From an uncultured Pseudoflavonifractor sp. (GTDB lineage: Bacteria > Bacillota > Clostridia > Oscillospirales > Oscillospiraceae): a stretch of 26,517 nucleotides of DNA. Positions 6,641-15,120 of this stretch are shown one piece after another (positions within the stretch are counted from its first letter, which is position 1; each line of letters begins with the position of its first letter). Both the position numbers and the translations under genes were made by a program. Under the pieces are notes generated by a model. That model was given only the letters and a program-made list of their open reading frames with translations. It did no database searches and had not been told where the DNA came from. The stretch is taken from contig CAJFTA010000032.1 of assembly GCA_904419835.1 (NCBI GenBank), positions 1 through 26,517 of the forward strand, written 5' to 3'.

Positions 6641-8065
6641 ATGAATCAGATTATCACTCTCGTACTGATTTGTGTCGTTGCGGTCATCCTGTTTTCCCTG
6701 GTCCTGTTTCTCATCAAGCGGTACAAGAAGTGCCCGTCCGACAAGGTCATGGTCATCTACGGTAAGGTGGGCAACAACAAAGACGGCTCCACCCGCAGCG
6801 CAAAATGTATCCACGGCGGCGCGGCCTTTATCTGGCCCGTCATCCAGGCCTATGAGTTTCTGGACCTGACCCCCATGTCCATCTCCGTGGACCTGGAGAA
6901 CGCCCTGTCCCGACAGAACATCCGCATCAACGTCCCCTCCCGCTTTACCGTGGGCATCTCCACCGAGCCCGGCGTCATGCAGAACGCCGCCGAGCGCCTG
7001 CTGGGTCTGCGGCTCCAGGAGATCCAGGAGCTGGCCAAGGACATCATCTTCGGTCAGCTGCGTCTGGTCATCGCCACCATGGACATCGAAGAGATCAACA
7101 CCGACCGCGACAAGTTCCTGGAGGCCGTGTCCCGCAACGTGGAAGGCGAGCTGAAGAAGATCGGCCTGCGTCTCATCAACGTGAACGTGACCGACATCAG
7201 CGACGAGTCCGGCTATATCGACGCCCTCGGTAAAGAGGCCGCCGCCAAGGCTATCAACGACGCCAAGAAGAACGTGGCGGAACGGGACCGCGACGGTTCC
7301 ATCGGCGAGGCCAACGCCCACCGCGACCAGCGTATCCAAGTTGCCCAGGCCGACTCCGCCGCCATCCAGGGCGAGAACAACGCCAAGGTGGAAGTGGCTA
7401 TGTCCAACGCCCAGCGCCGCGAGAAGGAGGCCGAGGCCACCCGTATCGCCACCGCCGCTGAGAAGATCGCAGCCGCCCAGGCTCTGGAGGAGGCCTACGC
7501 CGCCGAGCAGAAGGCCGAGGCTGCCCGTGCCGCCCGTGAGAAGGCCACTCAGGAGGCCGATATCATCGTCAAGACCGAGATTGACAAGCGCCGCAAGGAG
7601 CTGGAGGCCGAGGCTGAGGCCGAGCAGATTCGCCGCAGAGCCCAGGGTGAGGCCGACGCTATCCGTGTGAAGATGGAGGCCGAGGCTGCCGGCAGCCAGG
7701 CCCTGCTGGTCAAGCAGGCCGAAGGTCTGCGGGAGATCGTGGCCGCCGCCGGCGGCGACGCCGACGAGGCTGTCCGCCTCATGCTGGCCGACAAGATGGA
7801 GCAGCTCATGCGTATCCAGGTGGACGCCATCAAGAACGTGAAGATCGACAAGGTCACCGTCTGGGACGGAGGCCAGGGCCAGGACGGCAAGACCGGCACC
7901 GCTGGTTATATCTCCGGCCTGATGAAGTCCATCCCGCCCATGAGCGAGATGTTCGACATGGCGGGCATGAACCTGCCTAAATTCCTGGGGGAGAAGAAGG
8001 GGGAGGCCGCACCGGCTCAGCCCGCACCGGAACCCGCCCCCAAGCAGGAGCCCGAGCAGAAGTAA
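6641..8065 (+). CDS. floT: Flotillin (SPFH/Band 7 membrane scaffold)
   Basis: Flotillins oligomerise on the inner face of the membrane, organise lipid microdomains and scaffold signalling or secretion complexes. The 474-residue protein has an N-terminal membrane segment (about 3-26), an SPFH domain (about 35-200), a long Ala/Glu-rich coiled coil (about 200-360, with AAAEKIAAAQALEEAYAAEQ) and a C-terminal region with YISGLMKSIPPMSEMFDMAG, ending in a Pro/Ala/Glu tail. Length and layout match B. subtilis FloT (YuaG). AAGGAG lies eight bases before the ATG. It follows the NfeD gene and precedes a GNAT gene, the same order as yuaF-floT-yuaI. No terminator is visible after it. The B. subtilis operon is sigma-W dependent; I see no clear sigma-W promoter here. 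Confidence 0.95.
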   Translation: MNQIITLVLICVVAVILFSLVLFLIKRYKKCPSDKVMVIYGKVGNNKDGSTRSAKCIHGGAAFIWPVIQAYEFLDLTPMSISVDLENALSRQNIRINVPSRFTVGISTEPGVMQNAAERLLGLRLQEIQELAKDIIFGQLRLVIATMDIEEINTDRDKFLEAVSRNVEGELKKIGLRLINVNVTDISDESGYIDALGKEAAAKAINDAKKNVAERDRDGSIGEANAHRDQRIQVAQADSAAIQGENNAKVEVAMSNAQRREKEAEATRIATAAEKIAAAQALEEAYAAEQKAEAARAAREKATQEADIIVKTEIDKRRKELEAEAEAEQIRRRAQGEADAIRVKMEAEAAGSQALLVKQAEGLREIVAAAGGDADEAVRLMLADKMEQLMRIQVDAIKNVKIDKVTVWDGGQGQDGKTGTAGYISGLMKSIPPMSEMFDMAGMNLPKFLGEKKGEAAPAQPAPEPAPKQEPEQK

Positions 8066-8175
8066 TCAAGCAGGAAACGGCGGAAAATATGACAAGCCTC
8101 CTGACCGGATGTGTGATACTCACAGAATGGTATTTCGGCGCAGGCGGAAGGCAGGGGGCAGAGAGGAAGCACGAA

Positions 8176-8745
8176 ATGAGCACACATGCGATAGGTGAAA
8201 AGGACGGATATTTCATCCGCCCGGCAAAAGCCGAAGATGCAGCAGACTATTATGAACAGAATTACTGTCCCCTGGACAGTGAAGTCGCCCGACTGACGGG
8301 GTGCAAGGAGGCCTTTTCCAGAGAAGAGGTGACGTCCTTTTTCCTGAAATCCCTGGAAGAGGATGACAGATATTTCTTTCTGATCATCGCGCCCGACGGA
8401 AGCATCATCGGAGAAAGCGTCATCAATGAAATTGACTGGGCGCTGCGCCGCGCCAATTTCCGAATCGCCCTCTACCGCGCGGCGGAGAGAGGGAAGGGAA
8501 TTGGAACCTGGGCAGCGGAAGCGACCCGCGATTTTGCGTTTGAAACGCTGAAGCTGCACCGCTTGGAGCTGGACGTGTATTCCTTTAATCCGGGCGCGGA
8601 GCGGGCTTATACAAAAGCCGGCTTCAGGCGGGAGGGCGTCCTGAGAGACGCTGTAATGGACGGAGATAGCTATGCAGACGACATATTGATGTCAATACTG
8701 GAAGAGGAATGGCGCGCATTAAAAGGAAATAGCGCCGTAGAGTAA
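8176..8745 (+). CDS. GNAT-family N-acetyltransferase (RimJ/RimL type, YuaI-like)
   Basis: A 189-residue acetyl-CoA-dependent acetyltransferase. Motif A RGKGIG (residues 105-110) binds the acetyl-CoA pyrophosphate, and NPGAERAYTKAGFRREG (138-154) is the usual motif B of the RimJ/RimL group. I chose ATG 8176 because the protein-like sequence begins near there and GAGAGGA lies upstream; an in-frame ATG at 8089 would add 29 residues with no family resemblance. It lies 110 bp after flotillin with no terminator between, in the position of yuaI in B. subtilis. Its codons are less GC-biased than those of flotillin, which hints at a different history. The acceptor is unknown. A DegV-gene terminator converges on its end. 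Confidence 0.85.
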   Translation: MSTHAIGEKDGYFIRPAKAEDAADYYEQNYCPLDSEVARLTGCKEAFSREEVTSFFLKSLEEDDRYFFLIIAPDGSIIGESVINEIDWALRRANFRIALYRAAERGKGIGTWAAEATRDFAFETLKLHRLELDVYSFNPGAERAYTKAGFRREGVLRDAVMDGDSYADDILMSILEEEWRALKGNSAVE

Positions 8746-8790
8746 AATTGATTGAGGCGCTCTCCTTCTGGCGCAGGACAGGACGCACAG

Positions 8791-8828
8791 AAAAAATCCT
8801 CCGCGCGGCTGCGGCCGTGCGGAGGATT
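8791..8828 (-). terminator. Rho-independent terminator of the degV-family gene
   Basis: AATCCTCCGC (8795-8804) pairs with GCGGAGGATT (8819-8828). Read on the minus strand it is followed by TTTTTT (A-run 8791-8796). No terminator for the opposing GNAT gene is evident. Confidence 0.85.
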
Positions 8829-8876
8829 AACGCTCTATCACCACTCAACGGAACCGGGTCTTGCCCCCGTATGCGC

Positions 8877-9713
8877 TTAGTAGGCGGCCACAATGCCGCC
8901 GTCGTTGGCGTAGACCGTGCTGATGCCGCCTGTCTCGCAGATAATGACGTCATGGAAACGGCAGGATTTGAGCGCCTGCTCCTTGAGGTAGAAAGCCCGC
9001 TCCAGACAGTTGCAGTGGGTAATGCACAGGGTGCGGCCGGCGTGCTTCTCATCGGCGGCCATCATGGAGATCATCTTGCCCAGGGCCTGCTTCATGGAGA
9101 GCGCCTGGCCCCGCTTACAGATCTCGCCCTCAGGGGTGGCGCCCATGAGCAGCTTGATCTTCAGCGTGTCCGTCACAATGGACTGGAGCCTGGTGAGCCG
9201 GCCGTTCTTGCGCAGGTTGTCCAGATTCTCCAGGACAAAGAGGGTCTCCATCTCGTTGATATAGCGGGAGGTCCGGCTGACTACCGTTTCGAAGTCCTTG
9301 CCGGCAGCGGCCAGCTCCTGAATCTTCAGCGCGGTGAGCACCTCGCCGGAGGAGGCGGAGCAGGAGTTGAAGATATGCACGCGGGCGTCGGGGTGTTCCT
9401 CCAGGTACATGGCCCGGGCCTGGGCGGCGCTGTTGTGGGAGCCGGACAGCAGGGCGGAGAGGGTGACCACATAGATGTCGTCCGCGCCGCACTCCATGGC
9501 ATCCAGATACTGAGCGGGAGAGGGACAGGCGGTGGAGGGGGCCTTCTCGCTCTCCTTCATCCGCCACAGCAGAGCGGCCTGGTCAAAGGAGGCGTCGTCG
9601 GTCACCACGGTGTCCCCCACCCGGATGGTGAGGGGGACGCTGACAAAACTGCCGCTTCGGAGCATGGCGGGCATCAGGTCACAGCAGCTGTCCACGATAA
9701 TTTTAAAACTCAT
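8877..9713 (-). CDS. DegV family protein (fatty acid-binding, FakB-like)
   Basis: DegV/FakB proteins bind a fatty acid and, in Staphylococcus, present it to the kinase FakA for phospholipid synthesis. The 278-residue product has the expected motifs: DSCCDLMP (residues 8-15), TACPSP (61-66, in place of the common TSQPSP), LSGSHNSA (89-96, in place of SGTYQSA) and ENLDNLRKNGRLTRLQS. The substitutions at two conserved signatures make this a divergent member. No fakA (DAK2-domain) gene lies in the window. It has its own promoter at 9763-9791 and terminator at 8791-8828, so it is monocistronic. It occupies the place downstream of trmD where rplS often lies. Confidence 0.9.
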   Translation of the reverse strand: MSFKIIVDSCCDLMPAMLRSGSFVSVPLTIRVGDTVVTDDASFDQAALLWRMKESEKAPSTACPSPAQYLDAMECGADDIYVVTLSALLSGSHNSAAQARAMYLEEHPDARVHIFNSCSASSGEVLTALKIQELAAAGKDFETVVSRTSRYINEMETLFVLENLDNLRKNGRLTRLQSIVTDTLKIKLLMGATPEGEICKRGQALSMKQALGKMISMMAADEKHAGRTLCITHCNCLERAFYLKEQALKSCRFHDVIICETGGISTVYANDGGIVAAY

Positions 9714-9762
9714 ATCATCAATCTCCAGATGTAATATTAAAAATAAGATTGCCGCATGTGCT

Positions 9763-9791
9763 ATTGTATCATGGCCGACATGGAATGTAAA
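9763..9791 (-). promoter_or_regulatory. Sigma-A promoter of the degV-family gene
   Basis: On the minus strand, TTTACA (9786-9791), a 17-bp spacer and TACAAT (9763-9768), with the extended -10 element TGATACAAT. The start codon is 50 bp downstream. Confidence 0.8.
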
Positions 9792-9805
9792 GGGAAAAAA
9801 GAAAG

Positions 9806-9877
9806 ACAGGCAGAAAAATCACGTACAGCCGCTGTGATGTGACAAAAAGCAGCGTAAGCATTGATTTTTCTGCCTGT
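9806..9877 (-). terminator. 16-bp inverted repeat after trmD, probable operon terminator
   Basis: ACAGGCAGAAAAATCA (9806-9821) and TGATTTTTCTGCCTGT (9862-9877) are perfect inverted copies around a 40-nt loop. The loop holds a smaller CGCTG/CAGCG stem. On the minus strand a T-rich tract (TCTTTCTTTTTTCCC) follows the stem. It begins 8 bp after the trmD stop. The long loop is unusual for a simple terminator. Confidence 0.6.
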
Positions 9878-9885
9878 ATAGCGCC

Positions 9886-10653
9886 TTATGGTTCCGAGGA
9901 AGATTCCGCCGCGGTCTCCTCCCGGGCGATCTCCTGGAGGAGCTTCTGGTCCTCCTTGGAGGACAGGTCCAGCCTGGCGTACATATCGGGCCGGCGGTCC
10001 CGGGTGCGAATGATGGACTGCTTCCGCCGCCATTTTGCGATATTCTTGTGGTCGCCGGAGCGGAGGATGGGGGGGACCTTCCGGCCGTGCCACTCCTCGG
10101 GCCGTGAGTATTGGGGGTATTCCAGCATACCGTTCCAGTGGCTCTCATCCTCAAAGCACTCCGGGTCGGAGAGTACGCCGGGCACCAGCCGGGCCACCGC
10201 GTCGGCCACCACCATGGCGGCCAGCTCGCCGCCGGTGAGCACAAAGTCGCCGATGGAGATCTCCTCGTCCACACACTCCTCAATGAAGCGCTCGTCAATG
10301 CCCTCGTAGTGGCCGCACACCAGGATCAGGTGGTCGTAGTCATCCCGCAGGCGCCTGGCGTCCGCCTCCCGGAAGGTCTTGCCGGCGGGGGACATATAGA
10401 TGGTGTGGCCGGGACCGTAGGTGTCGGTGATGTGCTTCCAGCACTGGTAGAGGGGGTCGGCCTGCATCACCGCGCCCCGACCGCCGCCGTAGGGGTAGTC
10501 GTCCACCTGCTTCTGCTTATTAAGGGTGTAGTCCCGGATCTGATGGGCCTCGATGCGGATAAAGTCCCGCTCCTGGGCCCGGCCCAGGATGGATTCGTTC
10601 ATCACGTCGCCCACGGTCAGATCGAAGAGGGTCATGATGTCAATTCTATACAT
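9886..10653 (-). CDS. trmD: tRNA (guanosine(37)-N1)-methyltransferase TrmD
   Basis: TrmD uses S-adenosylmethionine to methylate G37 of tRNAs and so prevents frameshifting. The 255-residue protein shows the SPOUT trefoil-knot features: YGGGRG (55-60), GHYEGIDER (114-122) and IGDFVLTGGELAAMV (134-148), with Arg155 and Asp169 close to the catalytic residues of the Escherichia coli enzyme. The C-terminal tRNA-binding part includes RSGDHKNIAKWRR and a short Glu/Ser tail. I place the start at 10653 (MYRIDIMTLFDL), which overlaps the rimM stop by 8 bp; an upstream in-frame ATG at 10704 lies deep in rimM. It is the last gene of the ylxM-ffh-rpsP-khpA-rimM-trmD run. rplS does not follow. Confidence 0.97.
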   Translation of the reverse strand: MYRIDIMTLFDLTVGDVMNESILGRAQERDFIRIEAHQIRDYTLNKQKQVDDYPYGGGRGAVMQADPLYQCWKHITDTYGPGHTIYMSPAGKTFREADARRLRDDYDHLILVCGHYEGIDERFIEECVDEEISIGDFVLTGGELAAMVVADAVARLVPGVLSDPECFEDESHWNGMLEYPQYSRPEEWHGRKVPPILRSGDHKNIAKWRRKQSIIRTRDRRPDMYARLDLSSKEDQKLLQEIAREETAAESSSEP

Positions 10654-11149
10654 CGCTCTCCATCCCCTCGATGAGATGCACCCGGATATAGCCGCCCTCC
10701 ACATTGGTCTCCTTCAGGAACTCGTCCACGGCGGGAATCAGGTAGGAGTGGGCGCCGCCCTTCACCACATAGACCTCGTGGGCAGGGGGGGTGAGGATGT
10801 CCCTGATCTCGCCCAGCACCTCGCCGGTGTCGGCGTCCCGCACCTCCAGGCCCATCAGGTCGGCCAGGAAGTGGCGGCCGTTGGGCAGCTCCACGCCGGT
10901 GCGGTCGATGGACACCTTCTTGCCCTTGAGCCGCATGGCGGCGTTCACGTCGGACACGCCCTCCAGGGTGGCCAGCACGTTGCCCTTGTGGACCCGGGCG
11001 GAGCAGAGGCGGACCGGCTGGCCGTCGATGTAAAGCACATCGAACTGACAGAGAAATTCCGGGCTGTCGCACCAGGGGACGATCTTCACCTCGCCCTGTA
11101 CGCCGTGGGTATTGACAATCTGTCCGGCTTCGAGAAATTTGTTTTTCAT
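10646..11149 (-). CDS. rimM: Ribosome maturation factor RimM
   Basis: RimM binds protein S19 and assists maturation of the 30S subunit head. The 167-residue product begins with the RimM N-terminal domain (GQIVNTHGVQGEVK, residues 9-22) and ends with the PRC-barrel-like domain (about 95-165: LADLMGLEVRDADTGEVLGE). GGAGG lies just before the ATG at 11149 and the stop overlaps trmD by 8 bp, which implies translational coupling. A strong hairpin with a T-run (11195-11223) lies between khpA and this gene, so expression relative to rpsP-khpA may be reduced. Confidence 0.96.
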   Translation of the reverse strand: MKNKFLEAGQIVNTHGVQGEVKIVPWCDSPEFLCQFDVLYIDGQPVRLCSARVHKGNVLATLEGVSDVNAAMRLKGKKVSIDRTGVELPNGRHFLADLMGLEVRDADTGEVLGEIRDILTPPAHEVYVVKGGAHSYLIPAVDEFLKETNVEGGYIRVHLIEGMESDV

Positions 11150-11194
11150 GTGAACCTCCGATTGCAGACGGCAGAGCGTCCGTATACGGGAACA

Positions 11195-11223
11195 AAAAAC
11201 GGCGGGTCATCCCCGCCGTTTTT
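11195..11223 (-). terminator. Intrinsic terminator or attenuator between khpA and rimM
   Basis: AAAAACGGCGGG (11195-11206) and CCCGCCGTTTTT (11212-11223) form a perfect 12-bp stem with loop TCATC. On the minus strand the stem is followed by TTTTTTG. Its first base overlaps the khpA stop codon, so it would partly separate rimM-trmD from upstream genes. Confidence 0.8.
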
Positions 11224-11453
11224 CAGTCTACAATTTCGACAGAGACCCTGGTCCCGTTCTTCTGGGCAACAGAGCGCATCAGCGTGCGGATCTCCTTGGC
11301 AATACGGCCCTGACGGCCGATGACCTTGCCCATATCCTCGGGAGCAACCCGGAGCTCCAGGACGGTCTCGTCCTCGCCCGCGTGCTCCGTGACGGACACC
11401 GCCTCGGGGTGGTCCACCAGGTTCTGGGCGATATAAGTGAGCAATTCCTTCAT
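11223..11453 (-). CDS. khpA: KH domain RNA-binding protein KhpA (YlqC)
   Basis: KhpA is a small single-KH RNA-binding protein; in streptococci it pairs with KhpB and affects cell elongation. The 76-residue product has the RNA-binding GxxG loop as VIGRQGR (44-50) with flanking KH secondary structure. I use ATG at 11453 because GGAGG sits five bases before it; an ATG at 11465 would add MEGS and overlaps that binding site. It follows rpsP, the usual order in Firmicutes. khpB is not in the window. Confidence 0.93.
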   Translation of the reverse strand: MKELLTYIAQNLVDHPEAVSVTEHAGEDETVLELRVAPEDMGKVIGRQGRIAKEIRTLMRSVAQKNGTRVSVEIVD

Positions 11454-11479
11454 GCTGCCCTCCATTAGCAGGCTGCCGC

Positions 11480-11719
11480 TCAGATGGCGTTAGCCTTCTT
11501 CAGCAGAGCCTTCACGGTCTCGGTGGGCTGAGCGCCGGTCTTGATCCAGGCCTGGGCGCGGTCAGCGTCAACCTTGATCTCGGCGGGAGTCACCAGGGGA
11601 TTGTAAGTGCCGATCTCCTCGATGAAGCGACCGTCACGGGGATAACGGGAGTCAGCCACCACGATACGATAGAAAGGAGCCTTCTTGGCGCCCATCCGAC
11701 GAAGTCTGATTTTAACCAT
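11480..11719 (-). CDS. rpsP: 30S ribosomal protein S16
   Basis: S16 is a structural protein of the 30S subunit body. The 79-residue sequence is typical: MVKIRLRRMGAKKAPFYRIV at the start, YPRDGRFIEEIGTYNP in the middle and a short C-terminus without extension. GGAGGTGA precedes the ATG. It lies between ffh and khpA, the conserved order. The 67-bp gap to ffh holds only its binding site. Confidence 0.98.
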   Translation of the reverse strand: MVKIRLRRMGAKKAPFYRIVVADSRYPRDGRFIEEIGTYNPLVTPAEIKVDADRAQAWIKTGAQPTETVKALLKKANAI

Positions 11720-11786
11720 TGTATCTTCACCTCCAAAATTATTTCACATCTATATGGAAGCGCCCGGGGGACGCTAACCAACCGCG

Positions 11787-13160
<1,374 letters not shown>

Positions 13161-13164
13161 GGAG

Positions 13165-13536
13165 TCACTCCTGCTTCATCTGAGCCACGGTGTCCTTAAT
13201 CTGACGGCAGAGGGCCTCGATAGCAGGATCTCCGCTGCCGCGCTGGTCGTTCATCTCCATGATGCCGTCGGCAAAGCGGTCGATGTCAGAGAGCTGGGAC
13301 TGCATCTTCTGGAAACGGCGGATAATGCCCGTCTTGTCCTCCAGCTCCTGCATAATGCCCTCCGCCCGGACGATCACGTCCCGGACGCCCTGGCGGGTAA
13401 TGTCGTAGTTCTCGGCAATTTCAGCCAGGGAGAGGTCCTCGTTGTAATAGAGGTCAAAGAATTCCTTCTGACGGTCGGTGAGCATATCGCCGTAGAAGTC
13501 GAACAGAAGCGCCATGCGGTAAGCCTGGTTTTTCAT
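13165..13536 (-). CDS. ylxM: YlxM family helix-turn-helix protein
   Basis: YlxM is encoded next to ffh in Firmicutes; in Streptococcus it stimulates SRP GTPase activity. The 123-residue product has a sigma-70 region 4-like helix-turn-helix: LTDRQKEFFDLYYNEDLSLA (about residues 19-38), then EIAENYDITRQGVRDVIVRAE. GAGAGGAGG precedes the ATG. It is the first gene of the operon, with a strong promoter at 13589-13617. Confidence 0.95.
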   Translation of the reverse strand: MKNQAYRMALLFDFYGDMLTDRQKEFFDLYYNEDLSLAEIAENYDITRQGVRDVIVRAEGIMQELEDKTGIIRRFQKMQSQLSDIDRFADGIMEMNDQRGSGDPAIEALCRQIKDTVAQMKQE

Positions 13537-13558
13537 TCTTCAGCCTCCTCTCAGTTTC

Positions 13559-13578
13559 GTAAAGCGCATCAGCTTTAC
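13559..13578. promoter_or_regulatory. Short hairpin in the ylxM leader
   Basis: GTAAAGC (13559-13565) and GCTTTAC (13572-13578) form a 7-bp stem just downstream of the promoter. It could be an operator or an mRNA 5' stabiliser; nothing more can be said. Confidence 0.35.
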
Positions 13579-13588
13579 AACGTTGGTT

Positions 13589-13617
13589 ATGATACAATAT
13601 TTTGTGGTTTTTGTCAA
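13589..13617 (-). promoter_or_regulatory. Sigma-A promoter of the ylxM-ffh-rpsP operon
   Basis: On the minus strand: TTGACA (13612-13617), an exact 17-bp spacer and TATCAT (13589-13594), about 53 bp before the ylxM start. Confidence 0.88.
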
Positions 13618-13720
13618 GACGAAAATGGAAGATAACCAAGGGAAATTTTCCGTCAGACTGAACAGGCGCGGCAGGTTTCTCTTTTCCCGGCGGTGTGGAT
13701 ACAATCTTTTGGATTTGGGG

Positions 13721-13749
13721 GTGTCAAATGAGGGGATTCGTTGTATAAT
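13721..13749 (+). promoter_or_regulatory. Sigma-A promoter of the yfmF-yfmH-lgt-folD operon
   Basis: GTGTCA (13721-13726), a 17-bp spacer and a perfect TATAAT (13744-13749). The intergenic region 13537-13833 is divergent between ylxM and yfmF, and this is the best forward promoter in it. Confidence 0.65.
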
Positions 13750-13833
13750 AAGGCTTGTCAATTTTTCCATGTGTCTCTGCGCCAATCCGCCCGAAGCGGC
13801 GAACGGCAGAGGCGCCAGAAAGGATGAGTACGG

Positions 13834-15120
13834 ATGACCGAAGTCACCCGAACAGAACTGCTGCCCGGCGTGTATCTCACGGCGGTGCACACCATGAAAT
13901 TCAAATCCTCCTATATGGGGATTCAGCTCCTCACGCCCCTGCGGGCGGAGCATGCCGCCGCCAACGCCCTGATTCCCATGGTGCTGCGGCGGGGCACGGA
14001 GCGCTGCCCGGATATGGAGAGCCTGTCCGCCGCGCTGGACGAGCTGTACGGCGGGGCGGTGGAGCCCATTGTCCGCAAAAAAGGGGAGACCCAGTGCGTG
14101 GGTTTTGTGGCCAGCTTCCTGGACGACGCCTATGTGCCCGACGGCACCCCCATTCTGGAGTGTGCGGCGGCTCTGCTGGGTGAGATGCTGCTCACCCCTG
14201 CCAGAGAGAACGGCGGCTTTGTCTCCGCCTATGTGGAGCGGGAGCGGGCCAACCTGGTGGACCGCATCCGGGCCCAGGTCAACGACAAGCGGCAGTACGC
14301 GGTGCTCCGGCTGGTGCAGCTGATGTGCCAGGGGGAGCCCTACGGAGTGGACCGGCTGGGCAGCGAGGCCAAGGCCGCCGCCATCACCGGCGAAGAACTG
14401 TGGGCGCGCTATCAGGACCTGCTGTCCGGCGCCCGGGTGGAGCTCTATTTCTCCGGCTCCGCCCCCTTTGAACGGGTGGAGGCCGCCTTCCGCGGCGCTC
14501 TTGCCGGGCTGAAGGGAAGGACAGCTGACACCGTTTCCGTCTGCCGGAATACGCTCGGCGGGGGAGAGGAGTGTCCCCGGAGCTTTGAGGACGCGCTTGA
14601 CGTGACCCAGGGCAAGCTGGCCATGGGCCTGCGGACGGACATCAAGGTGACGGACGCGGAGTACCCCGCCCTGATGCTCTTCAATGCGGTGTTCGGCGGC
14701 ACCACCACCTCCAAGCTCTTTCTTAATGTAAGAGAAAAGCTGTCCCTGTGTTACTACGCCAGCTCTCAGGTGGAGAAGTTTAAGGGCCTGATGCTGGTGT
14801 CCTCCGGCGTGGAGTTTGACAAGCGGGAGGCCGCCCAGAGCGAGATCCTCGCCCAGCTGGAGAAGTGCCGCCGGGGCGAGATGGAGCCCTGGGAACTGGA
14901 GGCCGCCCGCCGCAGTTCGGTAAGCGGCCTGCGCAGCCTGCTGGACAGTCAGGGCCGCATGGAGGACTTCCGCCTGGGCCTGGCCGTGGGCGGGGGAGAC
15001 GGGCCTGAGGACCTGGCCGCCAAGCTGGAGCAGGTCACCGCAGACCAGGTGGCTGCCGCCGCCCGCCGGGTGCGGCTGGACAGCATCTATTTCCTCAAGG
15101 GGAAGGAGGAGCACCAGTGA
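13834..15120 (+). CDS. yfmF: M16 peptidase-like protein YfmF (EF-P modification-associated), inactive fold
   Basis: A 428-residue M16-fold protein related to B. subtilis YmfF. NCBI naming links this family, with YfmH, to 5-aminopentanol modification of elongation factor P. The HxxEH zinc motif is absent: the corresponding place reads SLSAALDELYGGAVEP (about residues 63-78). It is therefore probably the non-catalytic partner of the neighbouring YfmH, as in other paired M16 proteins. The C-terminal half keeps M16 features such as FGGTTTSKLFLNVREKLSLC. There is no signal peptide, so it is cytoplasmic. The stop overlaps the next gene's start (GTGA). A GGATG-like site precedes the ATG at 13834. 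Confidence 0.9.
   Translation: MTEVTRTELLPGVYLTAVHTMKFKSSYMGIQLLTPLRAEHAAANALIPMVLRRGTERCPDMESLSAALDELYGGAVEPIVRKKGETQCVGFVASFLDDAYVPDGTPILECAAALLGEMLLTPARENGGFVSAYVERERANLVDRIRAQVNDKRQYAVLRLVQLMCQGEPYGVDRLGSEAKAAAITGEELWARYQDLLSGARVELYFSGSAPFERVEAAFRGALAGLKGRTADTVSVCRNTLGGGEECPRSFEDALDVTQGKLAMGLRTDIKVTDAEYPALMLFNAVFGGTTTSKLFLNVREKLSLCYYASSQVEKFKGLMLVSSGVEFDKREAAQSEILAQLEKCRRGEMEPWELEAARRSSVSGLRSLLDSQGRMEDFRLGLAVGGGDGPEDLAAKLEQVTADQVAAAARRVRLDSIYFLKGKEEHQ

Noticed and set aside
8089..8175. Extended GNAT N-terminus from ATG 8089
   Set aside because: The extra 29 residues show no GNAT resemblance; the acetyltransferase sequence starts close to 8176.
8748..9734. Long plus-strand open frame opposite the degV-family gene
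   Set aside because: It is the antisense shadow of a well-supported gene in GC-rich DNA, Gly/His/Val/Leu-rich with no known family.
13540..15114. Long minus-strand open frame opposite yfmF
   Set aside because: Antisense shadow of a clear M16-family gene; composition is His/Gln/Gly-rich and there is no start context.
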